A stretch of 64,000 nt of DNA from the NCBI RefSeq assembly GCF_012641435.1, contig NZ_JABAIJ010000001.1:1798001-1862000 (forward strand), in the 5' to 3' direction. The translations under genes and the position numbers were made by a program. Every line of letters starts with the position of its first letter. Position 1 is the stretch's first letter. This document shows, one piece after another, positions 6,665-14,738 of the stretch. Origin of the DNA: Rhizobium sp. P38BS-XIX. GTDB taxonomy: Bacteria > Pseudomonadota > Alphaproteobacteria > Rhizobiales > Rhizobiaceae. The notes beneath the pieces were generated by a model. It did no database searches. It was not told the DNA's origin and saw nothing but the letters and a program-made list of their open reading frames with translations.

Positions 6665-7978
6665 ATGGCTGATCTCCGCAATAATTTCGTTGGCATCAAA
6701 TCCCCGAACCCGTTCTGGCTGGCGTCAGCGCCGCCGACCGACAAGGCCTACAACGTCGAGCGCGCCTTCAAGGCCGGCTGGGGCGGCGTGGTGTGGAAGA
6801 CCCTCGGCGAGGAAGGACCGCCGGTGGTCAACGTCAACGGCCCGCGCTATGGCGCGATCTGGGGCGCAGACCGCCGCCTGCTCGGTCTCAACAATATCGA
6901 GCTGATCACCGACCGCGACCTCTACACCAACCTGCGCGAAATGAAGCAGGTGAAGATGAATTGGCCGGATCGCGCGCTCATCGCCTCGATCATGGTGCCG
7001 TGCGAGGAAGAGTCCTGGAAAGCCATTCTGCCGCTGGTCGAGGAAACCGGAGCTGATGGTATCGAGCTCAACTTCGGCTGTCCCCACGGCATGTCTGAAC
7101 GCGGCATGGGCGCCGCGGTTGGACAGGTGCCGGAATATATCGAAATGGTCGTGCGCTGGTGCAAGCAATACACCCGTATGCCCGTCATCACCAAGCTGAC
7201 GCCCAACATCACCGATATCCGCAAGCCCGCTCGCGCCGCCAAGGCCGGCGGCACCGACGCAGTGTCGCTGATCAACACCATCAACTCGATCGTCTCTGTC
7301 GACCTCGACAGCTTCGCCCCGAACCCGACGGTCGGTGGCAAGGGCAGCCATGGCGGCTATTGCGGCCCGGCCGTCAAGCCGATCGCGCTCAACATGGTGG
7401 CCGAGATCGCCCGCGATCCCGAAACCTATGGCCTGCCGATATCGGGCATCGGCGGCGTCACGACATGGCGTGATGCGGCGGAATTCCTTGCACTCGGCGC
7501 CGGCAACGTGCAGGTCTGCACCGCCGCGATGACCTATGGCTTCAAGATCGTCGAGGAGATGATCTCGGGCCTATCCGACTGGATGGACGAAAAGGGTCAC
7601 CGCAGCCTGGACGATATCATCGCCCGCGCTGTGCCGAACGTTTCGGACTGGCAGTATCTCAACCTCAATTACATCGCCAAGGCGAAGATCGACCAGGACG
7701 CCTGCATCAAGTGCGGCCGTTGCTACATTGCCTGCGAGGACACCTCGCATCAGGCAATCACCAACATGGTCGATGGCCTCAGGCATTTCGAGGTGATGGA
7801 CGAGGAATGCGTCGGCTGCAATCTCTGCGTCAGCGTCTGTCCCGTCGAGAATTGCATCACCATGGAAGAACTGCCGGCGGGCAACCTCGACAAGCGTACG
7901 GGCAAGATCGTCGACCCGAACTACGCCAACTGGACGACCCATCCGAACAATCCGATGGCGCGCCAGGCGGCGGAATAA
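6665..7978 (+). CDS. preA: Dihydropyrimidine dehydrogenase catalytic subunit PreA
   Basis: A 437-aa cytoplasmic enzyme that reduces uracil and thymine to the 5,6-dihydro forms, the first step of reductive pyrimidine degradation. The FMN-binding TIM barrel of the dihydroorotate dehydrogenase family fills residues 1-330, with the loop FGCPHGMSERGMG. Two C-terminal [4Fe-4S] motifs are visible (CIKCGRCYIAC and CVGCNLCVSVC). ATG 6665 is chosen: AAAGGAG is 7 bases upstream, while an earlier in-frame start lies inside preT. It forms an operon with preT and is followed by a terminator. Confidence 0.93.
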   Translation: MADLRNNFVGIKSPNPFWLASAPPTDKAYNVERAFKAGWGGVVWKTLGEEGPPVVNVNGPRYGAIWGADRRLLGLNNIELITDRDLYTNLREMKQVKMNWPDRALIASIMVPCEEESWKAILPLVEETGADGIELNFGCPHGMSERGMGAAVGQVPEYIEMVVRWCKQYTRMPVITKLTPNITDIRKPARAAKAGGTDAVSLINTINSIVSVDLDSFAPNPTVGGKGSHGGYCGPAVKPIALNMVAEIARDPETYGLPISGIGGVTTWRDAAEFLALGAGNVQVCTAAMTYGFKIVEEMISGLSDWMDEKGHRSLDDIIARAVPNVSDWQYLNLNYIAKAKIDQDACIKCGRCYIACEDTSHQAITNMVDGLRHFEVMDEECVGCNLCVSVCPVENCITMEELPAGNLDKRTGKIVDPNYANWTTHPNNPMARQAAE

Positions 7979-8002
7979 GAGCGGAAATATCCGCAGCGAG
8001 TG

Positions 8003-8041
8003 AAAGGGCGGGCGCAGCCTTTGCGGCCGCCCTTCCTTTTT
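8003..8041 (+). terminator. Intrinsic terminator after preTA
   Basis: A GGGCGG-CGCA / TGCG-CCGCCC hairpin (8006-8032, one mismatch) followed by TTCCTTTTT, shortly after the preA stop. Confidence 0.75.
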
Positions 8042-8135
8042 GTCGATACGGCGTCGCGGCTCGCAAACGCGTGAAAATCGAGCTATAGAACAGCCGCTGC
8101 GAACAATCGCAGGTTCAGCGAGATAGGAGGCGACC

Positions 8136-8377
8136 ATGTCACGCAAGTCCAAAACCCTCCACGACGTGAGCTTTTGAGGTCACGTCCAAGCGACGCAAGT
8201 CTTTCCCGTCGGAAACCCGGGTAAAAACCGGCTCCCAATTTGTCCGTGGCGATATCGAGCTGATCGAAAAGCTCGGCCGCAATGATCCCTGCCCCTGCGG
8301 TTCCCGGAGGCGGTTTCAAGAACTGCTGCCTGAAATCGGGCAACTATGACGGTATTGAACGGGATTATTACTTTTAG
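8136..8377 (+). pseudogene. SEC-C motif protein gene broken by two single-base insertions
   Basis: ATG 8136 has GGAGG five bases upstream, but the frame stops after 13 codons. Dropping one T from the TTTT run at 8172-8175 and one C from the CCC run at 8303-8305 restores one continuous 79-codon frame ending at TAG 8375-8377. The restored protein contains the zinc-binding SEC-C signature (NDPCPCGS, then FKNCC), first known from the SecA tail. The good ribosome site and otherwise intact sequence suggest recent loss or a sequencing/assembly error in two homopolymers. It lies between preA and rutR and is not obviously part of either unit. Confidence 0.78.
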
Positions 8378-8441
8378 AGAACGGAGCTGATGTCCGTCAT
8401 CTCCCAGCGCGGCGCGATTCCCATGGGGATTGCGCCGACGC

Positions 8442-9086
8442 TCAGGTATGCCGAATGCGCAGCCCGTCGACGAAGAGCTGCTCGAGATATCGGGCGGCGT
8501 CCTCGAAACGCCCCTCGCCCGAATGATCCTGACCCAGCACCGCACGCACCTGCACATCGAAATCCGCATAGTGCTGCGTGGTCGACCAGATCGAGAAGAT
8601 CAGATGGTAGGGATCGCATTTGGTGATTTTGCCGGCGCGAGCCCAGGAGCGGATCACCTCGGCCTTCTCGTCCACGAGCGCCTTCAACGGACCGCGCAGC
8701 TCGTCTTCCACATGCGGCGCTCCTTGCAGCATCTCATTGGCGAACAGCCGGCTTTCGCGCGGAAAATCGCGGGCCATTTCGAGCTTGCGGCGGATGTAGG
8801 AACGAATCTCGCTTTCCGGGTCGCCGTTGGAATCGAAGGCGCGCAGCGGCTCCAGCCAGGTAAACAGCACCCGGTCGATCAAGGCGCGATGCATCGCCTC
8901 CTTGGTCCGGAAATAATACAGGACGTTTGGCTTCGACATTCCCGCAACTTCAGCGATCTGATCGATGGTCGAGCCACGAAAACCGCTGACTGAAAACACA
9001 TCCAGCGCGGCCTCGAGTATGATTTCCTCTTTCTCTTCCTGAATCCGGGTACGGCGCTGGGTGCGGGCGGCTCTGGGGATGGCCAT
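8442..9086 (-). CDS. rutR: TetR-family pyrimidine regulator RutR
   Basis: A 214-aa TetR/AcrR-type regulator with an N-terminal HTH (about residues 38-62: TIDQIAEVAGMSKPNVLYYF) and a ligand-binding C-terminal half typical of RutR, which releases DNA on binding uracil or thymine. A basic arm (RAARTQRRTR) precedes the HTH. It is divergent from the amidohydrolase/dihydropyrimidinase genes and close to preTA, so control of this pathway is likely. In E. coli RutR controls the Rut pathway; no rut genes occur here and the Pre pathway takes their place. A candidate operator lies in the shared 299-bp upstream gap. Confidence 0.88.
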   Translation of the reverse strand: MAIPRAARTQRRTRIQEEKEEIILEAALDVFSVSGFRGSTIDQIAEVAGMSKPNVLYYFRTKEAMHRALIDRVLFTWLEPLRAFDSNGDPESEIRSYIRRKLEMARDFPRESRLFANEMLQGAPHVEDELRGPLKALVDEKAEVIRSWARAGKITKCDPYHLIFSIWSTTQHYADFDVQVRAVLGQDHSGEGRFEDAARYLEQLFVDGLRIRHT

Positions 9087-9231
9087 GTGTGCTCTGTTTC
9101 TCCTTGAAATCCAAGCCTTTCGGCCGAGCCTTCCTTCACCCTGTCAGTGCTTTTAATTTAGGCAATCGCCGGAAATTTTATCGGTTTTTTTCGTGCTTTT
9201 CGTCTTGAGCCGCGCCACGGAAGTTGTAATG

Positions 9232-9247
9232 TTTACCAATCGGTCAA
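9232..9247. promoter_or_regulatory. Candidate RutR operator
   Basis: TTTACCA-AT-CGGTCAA matches the E. coli RutR palindrome TTGACCA-NN-TGGTCAA at 12 of 14 defined positions. It is placed between divergent rutR and the amidohydrolase gene, about 145 bp before each start, where it could control both. Confidence 0.55.
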
Positions 9248-9385
9248 ATTATCTGTCAGTTGTCTCTTAAAGGCAACTGGCGATTTTCCGAGGCGATAAA
9301 AACAAGTACACGCTTCGGATAGGCCAATGGGAACGATCGGGCATGCGCCTTGCATGCTCCAGGACAAACAGGTGAGGATTGCATC

Positions 9386-10639
9386 ATGGTGGCAGCGCCA
9401 GGAGAAAACATGCGTATCAATGGCGACCGCCTTTGGGATGCGCTGATGGACATGGCGAAAATCGGCCCCGGCATTGCCGGCGGCAACAATCGTCAAACGC
9501 TCACCGATGCCGATGCCGAGGGACGCAGCCTTTTCAAGACCTGGTGCGACAAGGCCGGCATGACCGTCGGTGTCGACAAGATGGGCACGATGTTCGCGAC
9601 CCGCGCCGGCACCGACCCGAATGCGCTGCCCGTCTATGTCGGCTCGCATCTCGATACCCAGCCGACCGGCGGCAAATATGACGGCGTCCTCGGTGTGCTC
9701 GCTGCGCTTGAAGTCGTACGCACGATGAACGACCTCGGCATCAAGACCAAGCACCCGATCGTGGTCACCAACTGGGCCAATGAAGAAGGTGCGCGCTTTG
9801 CGCCCGCCATGCTCGCCTCCGGCGTCTTTGCCGGAGTGCATACGCTTGACTACGCCTATGGCCGCAAGGACCCAGACGGCAAGACCTACGGCGACGAGCT
9901 GAAGCGCATCGGCTGGCTCGGCGATGAAGAAGTCGGCGCCCGCAAGATGCACGCCTACTTCGAATATCATATCGAGCAAGGCCCGATCCTCGAGGCCGAG
10001 AACAAGACCATCGGCGTCGTCACGCACTGTCAGGGCCTGTGGTGGCTGGAATTCACGCTGACCGGCAAGGAAGCCCACACCGGCTCGACGCCGATGAATC
10101 TGCGCGTCAATGCCGGTCTTGCCATGTCCCGGATCATGGAAATGGTGCAGGGTGTGGCGATGGAGAGCCAGCCGGGCGCCGTTGCCGGCGTCGGCCAGGT
10201 TTTCTTCTCTCCGAACTCCCGCAACGTCCTGCCCGGCAAGGTCGTCTTTACCGTCGACCTGCGCACGCCTGACAAGGAAAAGCTGGATCGCATGCGCACC
10301 AAGATCGAAACCGAGGGCAAGAAGATCGCCGAGGCTCTCGGCGTCGGCTGTTCGGTGGAAGCCATCGGCCATTTCGAGCCGGTGACCTTCGATCCCAAGC
10401 TCGTCACCTCCGTGCGCAATGCGGCCGAAAGGCTCGGCTACAGCCACATGAACATCATCTCCGGCGCCGGTCACGATGCCTGCTGGGCCGCCAAGGTCGC
10501 CCCCGCCACGATGATCATGTGCCCCTGCGTCGATGGCCTCTCACACAACGAGGCCGAGGAAATCTCCAAGGAATGGGCAGCCGCCGGTGCGGATGTACTG
10601 TTCCACGCAGTCGTCGAGACGGCGGAGATCGTGGCCTGA
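9386..10639 (+). CDS. Zn-dependent N-carbamoyl-beta-alanine/N-carbamoyl-amino-acid amidohydrolase
   Basis: An M20-family hydrolase of 417 aa (hydantoinase/carbamoylase group) which, in this setting, should cleave N-carbamoyl-beta-alanine to beta-alanine, CO2 and NH3, the last step of the reductive pathway. Metal-ligand motifs are visible: SHLDTQPTGGKYDG, NEEGARF, FEYHIEQGP and the late SGAGHDACW. ATG 9386 is chosen because GGTGAGGA lies 7 bases upstream; ATG 9350 and 9410 are alternatives. The dihydropyrimidinase gene follows after 48 bp in the same direction. Allantoate amidohydrolase is the main alternative, made less likely by the neighbours. Confidence 0.85.
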   Translation: MVAAPGENMRINGDRLWDALMDMAKIGPGIAGGNNRQTLTDADAEGRSLFKTWCDKAGMTVGVDKMGTMFATRAGTDPNALPVYVGSHLDTQPTGGKYDGVLGVLAALEVVRTMNDLGIKTKHPIVVTNWANEEGARFAPAMLASGVFAGVHTLDYAYGRKDPDGKTYGDELKRIGWLGDEEVGARKMHAYFEYHIEQGPILEAENKTIGVVTHCQGLWWLEFTLTGKEAHTGSTPMNLRVNAGLAMSRIMEMVQGVAMESQPGAVAGVGQVFFSPNSRNVLPGKVVFTVDLRTPDKEKLDRMRTKIETEGKKIAEALGVGCSVEAIGHFEPVTFDPKLVTSVRNAAERLGYSHMNIISGAGHDACWAAKVAPATMIMCPCVDGLSHNEAEEISKEWAAAGADVLFHAVVETAEIVA

Positions 10640-10687
10640 CGGCCACGATTCCCAACATCGGAACCTCACACATCTGGAGCATGCGCC

Positions 10688-12142
10688 ATGAGCACAGTCA
10701 TCAAGGGTGGAACCATCGTCACGGCCGACCTGACCTATAAGGCGGACGTCAAGATCGAAGGCGACAAGATCGTCGAAATCGGGCAGAACCTGTCGGGCAG
10801 CGAAGTGCTTGACGCATCCGGTTGTTACGTGATGCCCGGCGGCATCGATCCGCATACGCACCTCGAAATGCCGTTCATGGGCACCTATTCCTCCGACGAT
10901 TTCGAAAGCGGCACCCGTGCCGCTCTTGCCGGCGGCACCACGATGGTGGTGGATTTCGCCCTTCCCTCGCCTGGCCAGTCCATGCTCGAAGCTTTGACGA
11001 TGTGGGACAACAAATCCACCCGGGCAAACTGCGATTATTCCTTCCACATGGCGATCACTTGGTGGGGCGAACAGGTCTTCAACGAGATGGAGACCATCGT
11101 CCGCGACAAGGGCATCAACACCTTCAAGCACTTCATGGCCTATAAGGGCGCGCTGATGGTGGATGACGACGAGATGTTCTCCTCCTTCCAGCGCTGTGCA
11201 GAACTGGGCGCCTTGCCGCTCGTCCATGCCGAAAACGGTGACGTCGTCGCGCAGATGCAGGCAAAGCTTTTGGCCGAAGGCAATAACGGGCCGGAAGCAC
11301 ACGCCTATTCCCGCCCCGCAGAGGTCGAGGGCGAGGCAACGAACCGCGCCATCATGATCGCCGACATGGCGGGCTCGCCCGTCTACATCGTCCATACCTC
11401 CTGCGAACAGGCCCATGAAGCCATCCGCCGCGCTCGCCAGAAAGGCATGCGCGTCTATGGCGAGCCGCTGATCCAGCATCTGACGCTCGACGAAAGCGAA
11501 TACGCCAATGCGGATTGGGACCACGCTGCCCGTCGCGTCATGTCGCCGCCCTTCCGCAACAAGCAGCATCAGGACAGCCTCTGGGCAGGCCTTGCCTCCG
11601 GCTCGCTGCAAGTCGTCGCGACCGACCACTGCGCATTTACCACCGAGCAGAAGCGCTACGGACTCAACGATTTCACCAAGATCCCGAACGGCACCGGCGG
11701 CCTCGAAGACCGCATGCCGATGCTCTGGACCTATGGTGTCAACACCGGCCGCCTGACGATGAACGAATTCGTCGCCGCCACCTCCACCAACATCGCCAAG
11801 ATCCTGAACATCTATCCGAGAAAGGGCGCGATCCTGGTCGGCGCGGATGCCGATATCGTTGTCTGGGATCCGAAGCGGTCGAAGACCATCGCTGCCAAGA
11901 CGCAGCAGTCGGCGATCGACTACAACGTCTTCGAAGGCAAGGAAGTGACGGGCCTGCCTCGCTACACGCTGACCCGCGGTGTCGTGGCCATCGAGGAAGG
12001 CACAGTGAAGACGAAGGAAGGCCACGGCGAATTCGTCAGCCGCGATCCCTTCACGGCTGCCAGCCGCGCGCTTTCGACCTGGAAAGACGTCACCGCGCCG
12101 CGCAAGGTTCAGCGCAGCGGCATCCCCGCCAGCGGGGTGTGA
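10688..12142 (+). CDS. hydA: Dihydropyrimidinase / D-hydantoinase
   Basis: A 484-aa amidohydrolase that opens dihydrouracil or dihydrothymine (and hydantoins) to N-carbamoyl products, the middle step of the pathway. Binuclear Zn site motifs are present in order: GGIDPHTHLEM, the carbamylated-lysine region FMAYKG, LVHAENGD, YIVHTSC and VATDHCAF. Full length for the family. It is in an operon with the carbamoyl amidohydrolase and is the partner of PreTA. Confidence 0.92.
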   Translation: MSTVIKGGTIVTADLTYKADVKIEGDKIVEIGQNLSGSEVLDASGCYVMPGGIDPHTHLEMPFMGTYSSDDFESGTRAALAGGTTMVVDFALPSPGQSMLEALTMWDNKSTRANCDYSFHMAITWWGEQVFNEMETIVRDKGINTFKHFMAYKGALMVDDDEMFSSFQRCAELGALPLVHAENGDVVAQMQAKLLAEGNNGPEAHAYSRPAEVEGEATNRAIMIADMAGSPVYIVHTSCEQAHEAIRRARQKGMRVYGEPLIQHLTLDESEYANADWDHAARRVMSPPFRNKQHQDSLWAGLASGSLQVVATDHCAFTTEQKRYGLNDFTKIPNGTGGLEDRMPMLWTYGVNTGRLTMNEFVAATSTNIAKILNIYPRKGAILVGADADIVVWDPKRSKTIAAKTQQSAIDYNVFEGKEVTGLPRYTLTRGVVAIEEGTVKTKEGHGEFVSRDPFTAASRALSTWKDVTAPRKVQRSGIPASGV

Positions 12143-12174
12143 GCTTGGCCCCAGCGCTTCGGCTCATCGGCCGT

Positions 12175-12588
12175 TCAAGACGGCACATACCGCTCCAGAT
12201 CCGGCAGCAGGACGACGCTTTCCTGTTCGTTCGGGTCGGTGCGGGCGATGACCACTGTCGCCGGCCGGTCGCTGAGGTTCGCAGGAAGATGCGGAACACC
12301 GGCCGGGATATAAAACATCTCGCCCTCGTGCACGATGACATGCTCTTCCAGCTGATCGCCGAACCAGCAATGCGTTTCACCCGATATCGCGTAAATCGCC
12401 GTCTCGTGCGAAGCGTGAAGATGCGCCTTGGCGCGACCGCCCGACGGTATCGTCAGGAGATGCATGCAGATCCCCGTCGAGCCCACCGTCTCGGCGGCAA
12501 TCCCTTCGAAATAGTTGAGGCCCTGTTTTCCGGCATAAGTATTGCCGGGCCGCACGAGACGACAGGTAGGCTTCGATGACAGACTCAT
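12175..12588 (-). CDS. Cupin-domain protein
   Basis: A 137-aa single-domain cupin: the first motif (G-x5-HLHASHETAIYAISGE, about residues 50-70) supplies His/Glu metal ligands and the second (GEMFYIPAGVPHLPAN, about 90-105) a further His. ATG 12588 is preceded by GGGAGAG; upstream in-frame ATGs lack one. It is opposite in direction to its neighbours and sits between the catabolic genes and the importer. Substrate is unknown; a role in handling a pyrimidine or hydantoin intermediate is only a guess from position. Confidence 0.75.
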   Translation of the reverse strand: MSLSSKPTCRLVRPGNTYAGKQGLNYFEGIAAETVGSTGICMHLLTIPSGGRAKAHLHASHETAIYAISGETHCWFGDQLEEHVIVHEGEMFYIPAGVPHLPANLSDRPATVVIARTDPNEQESVVLLPDLERYVPS

Positions 12589-12712
12589 GGCATTGCTCTC
12601 CCAAGCACAGCAGCCAAAAGGCACCGTCGCCTCTCCAAGCTACAGCAATGCCAAAAGGAATAGCACGCAATCCGCCCCAACCATGCGGCGAAAACAGGAC
12701 TGGTAGGTGTTA

Positions 12713-13504
12713 ATGACGTCATCCGCTTCCTCCGTCGTCTCCGCGCGGAATCTCTGTCTCACCTACAATACGAACGACGGGCCGGTGCATGCGCTCAGCA
12801 ATGTCGATCTCGATGTTCGCAAGGGCGATTTCGTCTCCTTCATCGGCCCCTCGGGCTGCGGCAAGACCACATTTTTGCGCGTGATCGCCGATCTCGAACG
12901 CAAGACCTCCGGCGATATCAGCGTCAATGGCATGACACCCGAGGAAGCCCGCAAGGCGCGCGCCTACGGCTATGTTTTCCAGGCGGCGGCGCTTTATCCC
13001 TGGCGCACGATCGAGAAGAACATCGCCCTCCCCCTGGAGATCATGGGTTACGACAGGCAGGAGCAGGCGAAACGCATCACTCGCACCTTGGAACTCGTTA
13101 ACCTCAGCGGCTTCGAGAAGAAATTTCCCTGGCAGCTTTCCGGCGGCATGCAGCAGCGCGCTTCGATTGCCCGCGCACTGGCCTTCGACGCCGATCTTCT
13201 CCTGATGGACGAGCCCTTCGGCGCGTTGGATGAAATCGTTCGCGACCATTTGAACGAGCAACTGCTGAAGCTGTGGAAGCAGACGAACAAGACCATCTGC
13301 TTCGTCACGCACTCCATCCCGGAAGCTGTATACTTGTCGACGAAGATTGTGGTCATGTCGCCGCGGCCCGGTCGCGTCACGGACATTATCGAATCGCCGC
13401 TGCCGGCTGAACGGCCGCTCGGCATTCGCGAAACCCCTGAATTTCTGGAAATCGCCCACCGCGTCCGCGAAGGTCTGCGGGCCGGACACAGCTACGAGGA
13501 ATAG
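12713..13504 (+). CDS. ABC importer ATPase (pyrimidine/nitrate-sulfonate-taurine type)
   Basis: A 263-aa ATPase of the SsuB/TauB/ThiZ group with Walker A (GPSGCGKTT), Q-loop (VFQAAALYPW), signature (LSGGMQQR), Walker B (LLLMDEPFGALD) and switch His (VTHSIPEA). The start at 12713 is ATG; a GTG two codons earlier is possible. It is the first gene of a five-gene operon (ATPase, small membrane protein, two permeases, binding protein). The neighbouring catabolic genes suggest uptake of a pyrimidine or hydantoin-like compound. Confidence 0.88.
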   Translation: MTSSASSVVSARNLCLTYNTNDGPVHALSNVDLDVRKGDFVSFIGPSGCGKTTFLRVIADLERKTSGDISVNGMTPEEARKARAYGYVFQAAALYPWRTIEKNIALPLEIMGYDRQEQAKRITRTLELVNLSGFEKKFPWQLSGGMQQRASIARALAFDADLLLMDEPFGALDEIVRDHLNEQLLKLWKQTNKTICFVTHSIPEAVYLSTKIVVMSPRPGRVTDIIESPLPAERPLGIRETPEFLEIAHRVREGLRAGHSYEE

Positions 13505-13512
13505 GATCGCTC

Positions 13513-13848
13513 ATGAACCCGCAATTCCTCCTTTGGCTTGTCGGCGCCATGGCGATCTTCATCAGCGGAGCAACAGCCTCGCGCGCCTACATCACCAACG
13601 ACAACTTATTGGTGCTCATCCTGGCACTCATCCTTTATTGCGTCGGCAACCTGATGATGGTGCGGCTGATGCGCGAGGGCGGTCTTGGGCTGGCAATCTC
13701 CGCCTCCTCCATCGCGCAGCTCGTCGTCGTCAACGTCATCGCCTTCATCGTGTTCGGCGAGCGCCTGAGCCTGCAGCAGATCGCGGGCGTCGGTCTCGGC
13801 ATCGTCGCCATGGTTCTCATGCTCTATCCCACGCAAGGACGGGCATGA
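13513..13848 (+). CDS. Four-helix EamA/SMR-like small membrane protein
   Basis: A 111-aa hydrophobic protein with four predicted membrane helices (about residues 5-25, 31-52, 58-80, 86-105). The second half (IAQLVVVNVIAFIVFGERLS, then GVGLGIVAMVLML) resembles the C-terminal part of EamA/small multidrug resistance transporters, including the G-E-x3 motif. It begins 8 bp after the ATPase and its stop overlaps the next permease start (ATGA), so it is translated with the importer. Its contribution to an ABC importer is unknown. Confidence 0.72.
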   Translation: MNPQFLLWLVGAMAIFISGATASRAYITNDNLLVLILALILYCVGNLMMVRLMREGGLGLAISASSIAQLVVVNVIAFIVFGERLSLQQIAGVGLGIVAMVLMLYPTQGRA

Positions 13849-14738
13849 CGATGGAAAAGGAACGGTTCTTCAAACACAAATTCCTGCCCGTTGTGACCGT
13901 CGTGCTTGCCATCCTGGCGCTGTGGTACGTCTTCGCCGTTGCTCTCAACGCTCCGTTCCAGCGCGATCTCGACCGGCGTGGCAATGTCACGTCGACGACG
14001 ATGGAATTCATCGGCAAGACCCTCGCCCAGCCCAAGCCCATCCTGCCGGCACCACATCAAGTGGCGCAGAACGTCTTCGAAAACACCTTCCTGCGAGCTC
14101 TGACCAGCAGTCGAAGCCTGGTTTACAACGCGTGGGTGACCCTGTCCTCCACAGCGGTCGGCTTCGCGTTCGGCACGATCCTCGGCATTCTGATTGCCGT
14201 CGGCATCGTCCATGTCGTCGCGCTGGATCGCAGCCTCATGCCTTGGATCATCGCGTCTCAGACGATCCCGATCCTTGCCATCGCACCCATGGTCGTTGTC
14301 GTGCTCGGTTCCATCGGCGTGACAGGCCTCATACCCAAGGCGCTCGTCTCGACCTATCTGTCCTTCTTTCCCGTCGCCGTCGGCATGGTGAAGGGGTTGC
14401 GCTCGCCCGAGGTCATGCATCTCGATCTGATGCGCACCTATAATGCCAGCGCCATGCAGACTTTCTGGAAGTTGCGCGTCCCCGCTTCCGTGCCGTTCCT
14501 CTTCACCTCCATGAAGGTGGCGATCGCGGCCAGCCTGACCGGAACGATCGTCGGCGAGCTGCCAACGGGCGCCGTCGCCGGCATCGGGGCGAAATTGCTC
14601 GCCGGTTCCTACCAGAGCCTGACGATCGATATTTGGGCAGCGCTCGTTGCCGGTTCGATCCTCGCAGCCGTGCTGATCGCAATCGTCAGCATCATCGCGC
14701 GGATCGTCGATCGCGCCATGGGAGGTCGGCCAGCATGA
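13845..14738 (+). CDS. ABC transporter permease (first)
   Basis: A 297-aa inner-membrane permease of the SsuC/TauC type. One N-terminal helix (about 13-35) is followed by a roughly 70-residue extracytoplasmic stretch, then the five-helix core. The EAA loop that contacts the ATPase is visible near residues 185-205 (DLMRTYNASAMQTFWKLRVP). ATG 13845 overlaps the previous stop by four bases; no independent ribosome site is needed. The second permease follows with an ATGA overlap, so the channel is probably a heterodimer. Confidence 0.88.
   Translation: MTMEKERFFKHKFLPVVTVVLAILALWYVFAVALNAPFQRDLDRRGNVTSTTMEFIGKTLAQPKPILPAPHQVAQNVFENTFLRALTSSRSLVYNAWVTLSSTAVGFAFGTILGILIAVGIVHVVALDRSLMPWIIASQTIPILAIAPMVVVVLGSIGVTGLIPKALVSTYLSFFPVAVGMVKGLRSPEVMHLDLMRTYNASAMQTFWKLRVPASVPFLFTSMKVAIAASLTGTIVGELPTGAVAGIGAKLLAGSYQSLTIDIWAALVAGSILAAVLIAIVSIIARIVDRAMGGRPA

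Noticed and set aside
10660-10685. GGAAC upstream of the dihydropyrimidinase gene as an EcfG promoter
   Set aside because: The expected -10 position reads ATGC, so it does not match.
12713-12722. ATGACGTCAT palindrome at the start of the importer ATPase gene
   Set aside because: It overlaps the start codon and is short enough to occur by chance; no related copy was seen nearby.
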